Shown: piece by piece, positions 12,631 through 13,050 of the stretch | Numbering within the stretch: the first letter of the stretch is position 1 | Layout: each line of letters begins with the position of its first letter | From: Gallionellaceae bacterium | GTDB lineage: Bacteria > Pseudomonadota > Gammaproteobacteria > Burkholderiales > Gallionellaceae | Assembly (NCBI GenBank): GCA_003151655.1 | Contig: PLYB01000231.1 | Location: 1-13,050 of the forward strand | Direction: 5' to 3' | Length of the DNA: 13,050 nucleotides | Made by a program: the position numbers and the translations under genes | The notes under the pieces: generated by a model | What the model was told of the DNA's origin: nothing | The model's input: the letters and a program-made list of their open reading frames with translations, nothing else | Database searches by the model: none

Positions 12631-13050
12631 ATTCAGTAATTATTGAATCGCTCGATCAAGAGGGACGGGGCATCGCGCACCATGAAGGCAAAGTAATCTT
12701 TATCGAGGGCGCGCTGGTCGGTGAACGTGTCACTTACGCCTCTTTCCGCAAGAAACCGAGCTTCGAGAATGCCGTGGCGACGAAAATCATTAAATCGTCG
12801 TTCATGCGCGTACAGCCGAAGTGCGTGCATTTTGAGCTATGCGGTGGTTGCTCCATGCAGCATTTGGATGTGCGTGCGCAAGTCGCGGCCAAACAGCGCA
12901 TTCTGGAAGACAATTTGCAGCGTATCGGCAAGGTTAAGCCGGAAACCATACTGGCACCCATCTACGGCGAAGCCTGGGGTTATCGGCAGCGCGCACGCCT
13001 GTCGGTGCGGCACGTGTTAAAGAAAGGCAAGACGCTGGTCGGCTTTCACG
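12627..13050 (+). CDS. rlmD: 23S rRNA (uracil-1939-C5)-methyltransferase, N-terminal part
   Basis: The first 141 codons of RlmD (RumA), which methylates U1939 of 23S rRNA with S-adenosylmethionine; the gene runs off the right edge. Residues 1 to about 56 form the TRAM RNA-binding domain (IESLDQEGRGIAHHEGKVIFIEGAL). The [4Fe-4S] ligands Cys66, Cys72 and Cys75 follow in KCVHFELCGGCSMQH, and then the AKQRILEDNLQRIG and WGYRQRARLSV segments typical of the family. The ATG at 12627 overlaps the exonuclease stop (ATGA). AGGAG lies 11 nt upstream, a little far, so coupling probably helps. The catalytic methyltransferase domain is outside the window. The fourth cluster cysteine and the choice between RlmD and the related RlmC therefore cannot be checked, though the TRAM domain favours RlmD. 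Confidence 0.92.
   Translation, partial: MNSVIIESLDQEGRGIAHHEGKVIFIEGALVGERVTYASFRKKPSFENAVATKIIKSSFMRVQPKCVHFELCGGCSMQHLDVRAQVAAKQRILEDNLQRIGKVKPETILAPIYGEAWGYRQRARLSVRHVLKKGKTLVGFH

Overview
The window looks like chromosomal DNA of a betaproteobacterium. This rests on the aspS-nudB, EEP nuclease-clsB and PolB-type exonuclease-rlmD gene pairings, the moderate GC content and the general protein character. A Gallionellaceae/Nitrosomonadales-type organism fits, but I cannot prove the taxon from sequence alone. It is almost entirely gene-dense and contains no IS, phage, tRNA, rRNA or CRISPR.

Region 1 (1-2622, + strand) is a very compact run: the 3' end of aspS, a secreted RNase Sa/barnase-type ribonuclease, its barstar-type inhibitor, nudB (folate pathway Nudix enzyme) and nadA (quinolinate synthase). 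Gaps are 2-3 nt or the genes overlap, so it probably acts as one operon with translational coupling.

Region 2 (2806-7781, + strand) starts with a small LpoB-like lipoprotein that has its own terminator. It is followed by a four-gene run: a COG3014-type lipoprotein, an LPP20-family exported protein, an endonuclease/exonuclease/phosphatase (EEP) enzyme and cardiolipin synthase B. The first three genes form an envelope lipoprotein module; the last two overlap by ATGA.

Region 3 (7782-8511) holds a REP doublet (REPIN), two terminators and a cold-shock protein gene on the - strand with a long structured leader.

Region 4 (8512-10873, - strand) is a three-gene operon read right to left: a PlcP/LpxH-like metallophosphatase, diacylglycerol kinase (dgkA) and a GT4 glycosyltransferase resembling diacylglycerol glucosyltransferases. 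Together they can be read as a membrane lipid remodelling route. Phospholipid would be cut to diacylglycerol, which is then either glycosylated or rephosphorylated. This is the most interesting functional unit here.

Region 5 (10874-13050) has a 371 bp gene-poor stretch with a second, decayed REPIN nested in a larger inverted repeat. A small three-helix membrane protein of unknown function follows (- strand). Divergent from it are a PolB-type 3'-5' exonuclease and the start of rlmD (23S rRNA U1939 methyltransferase), which runs off the window.
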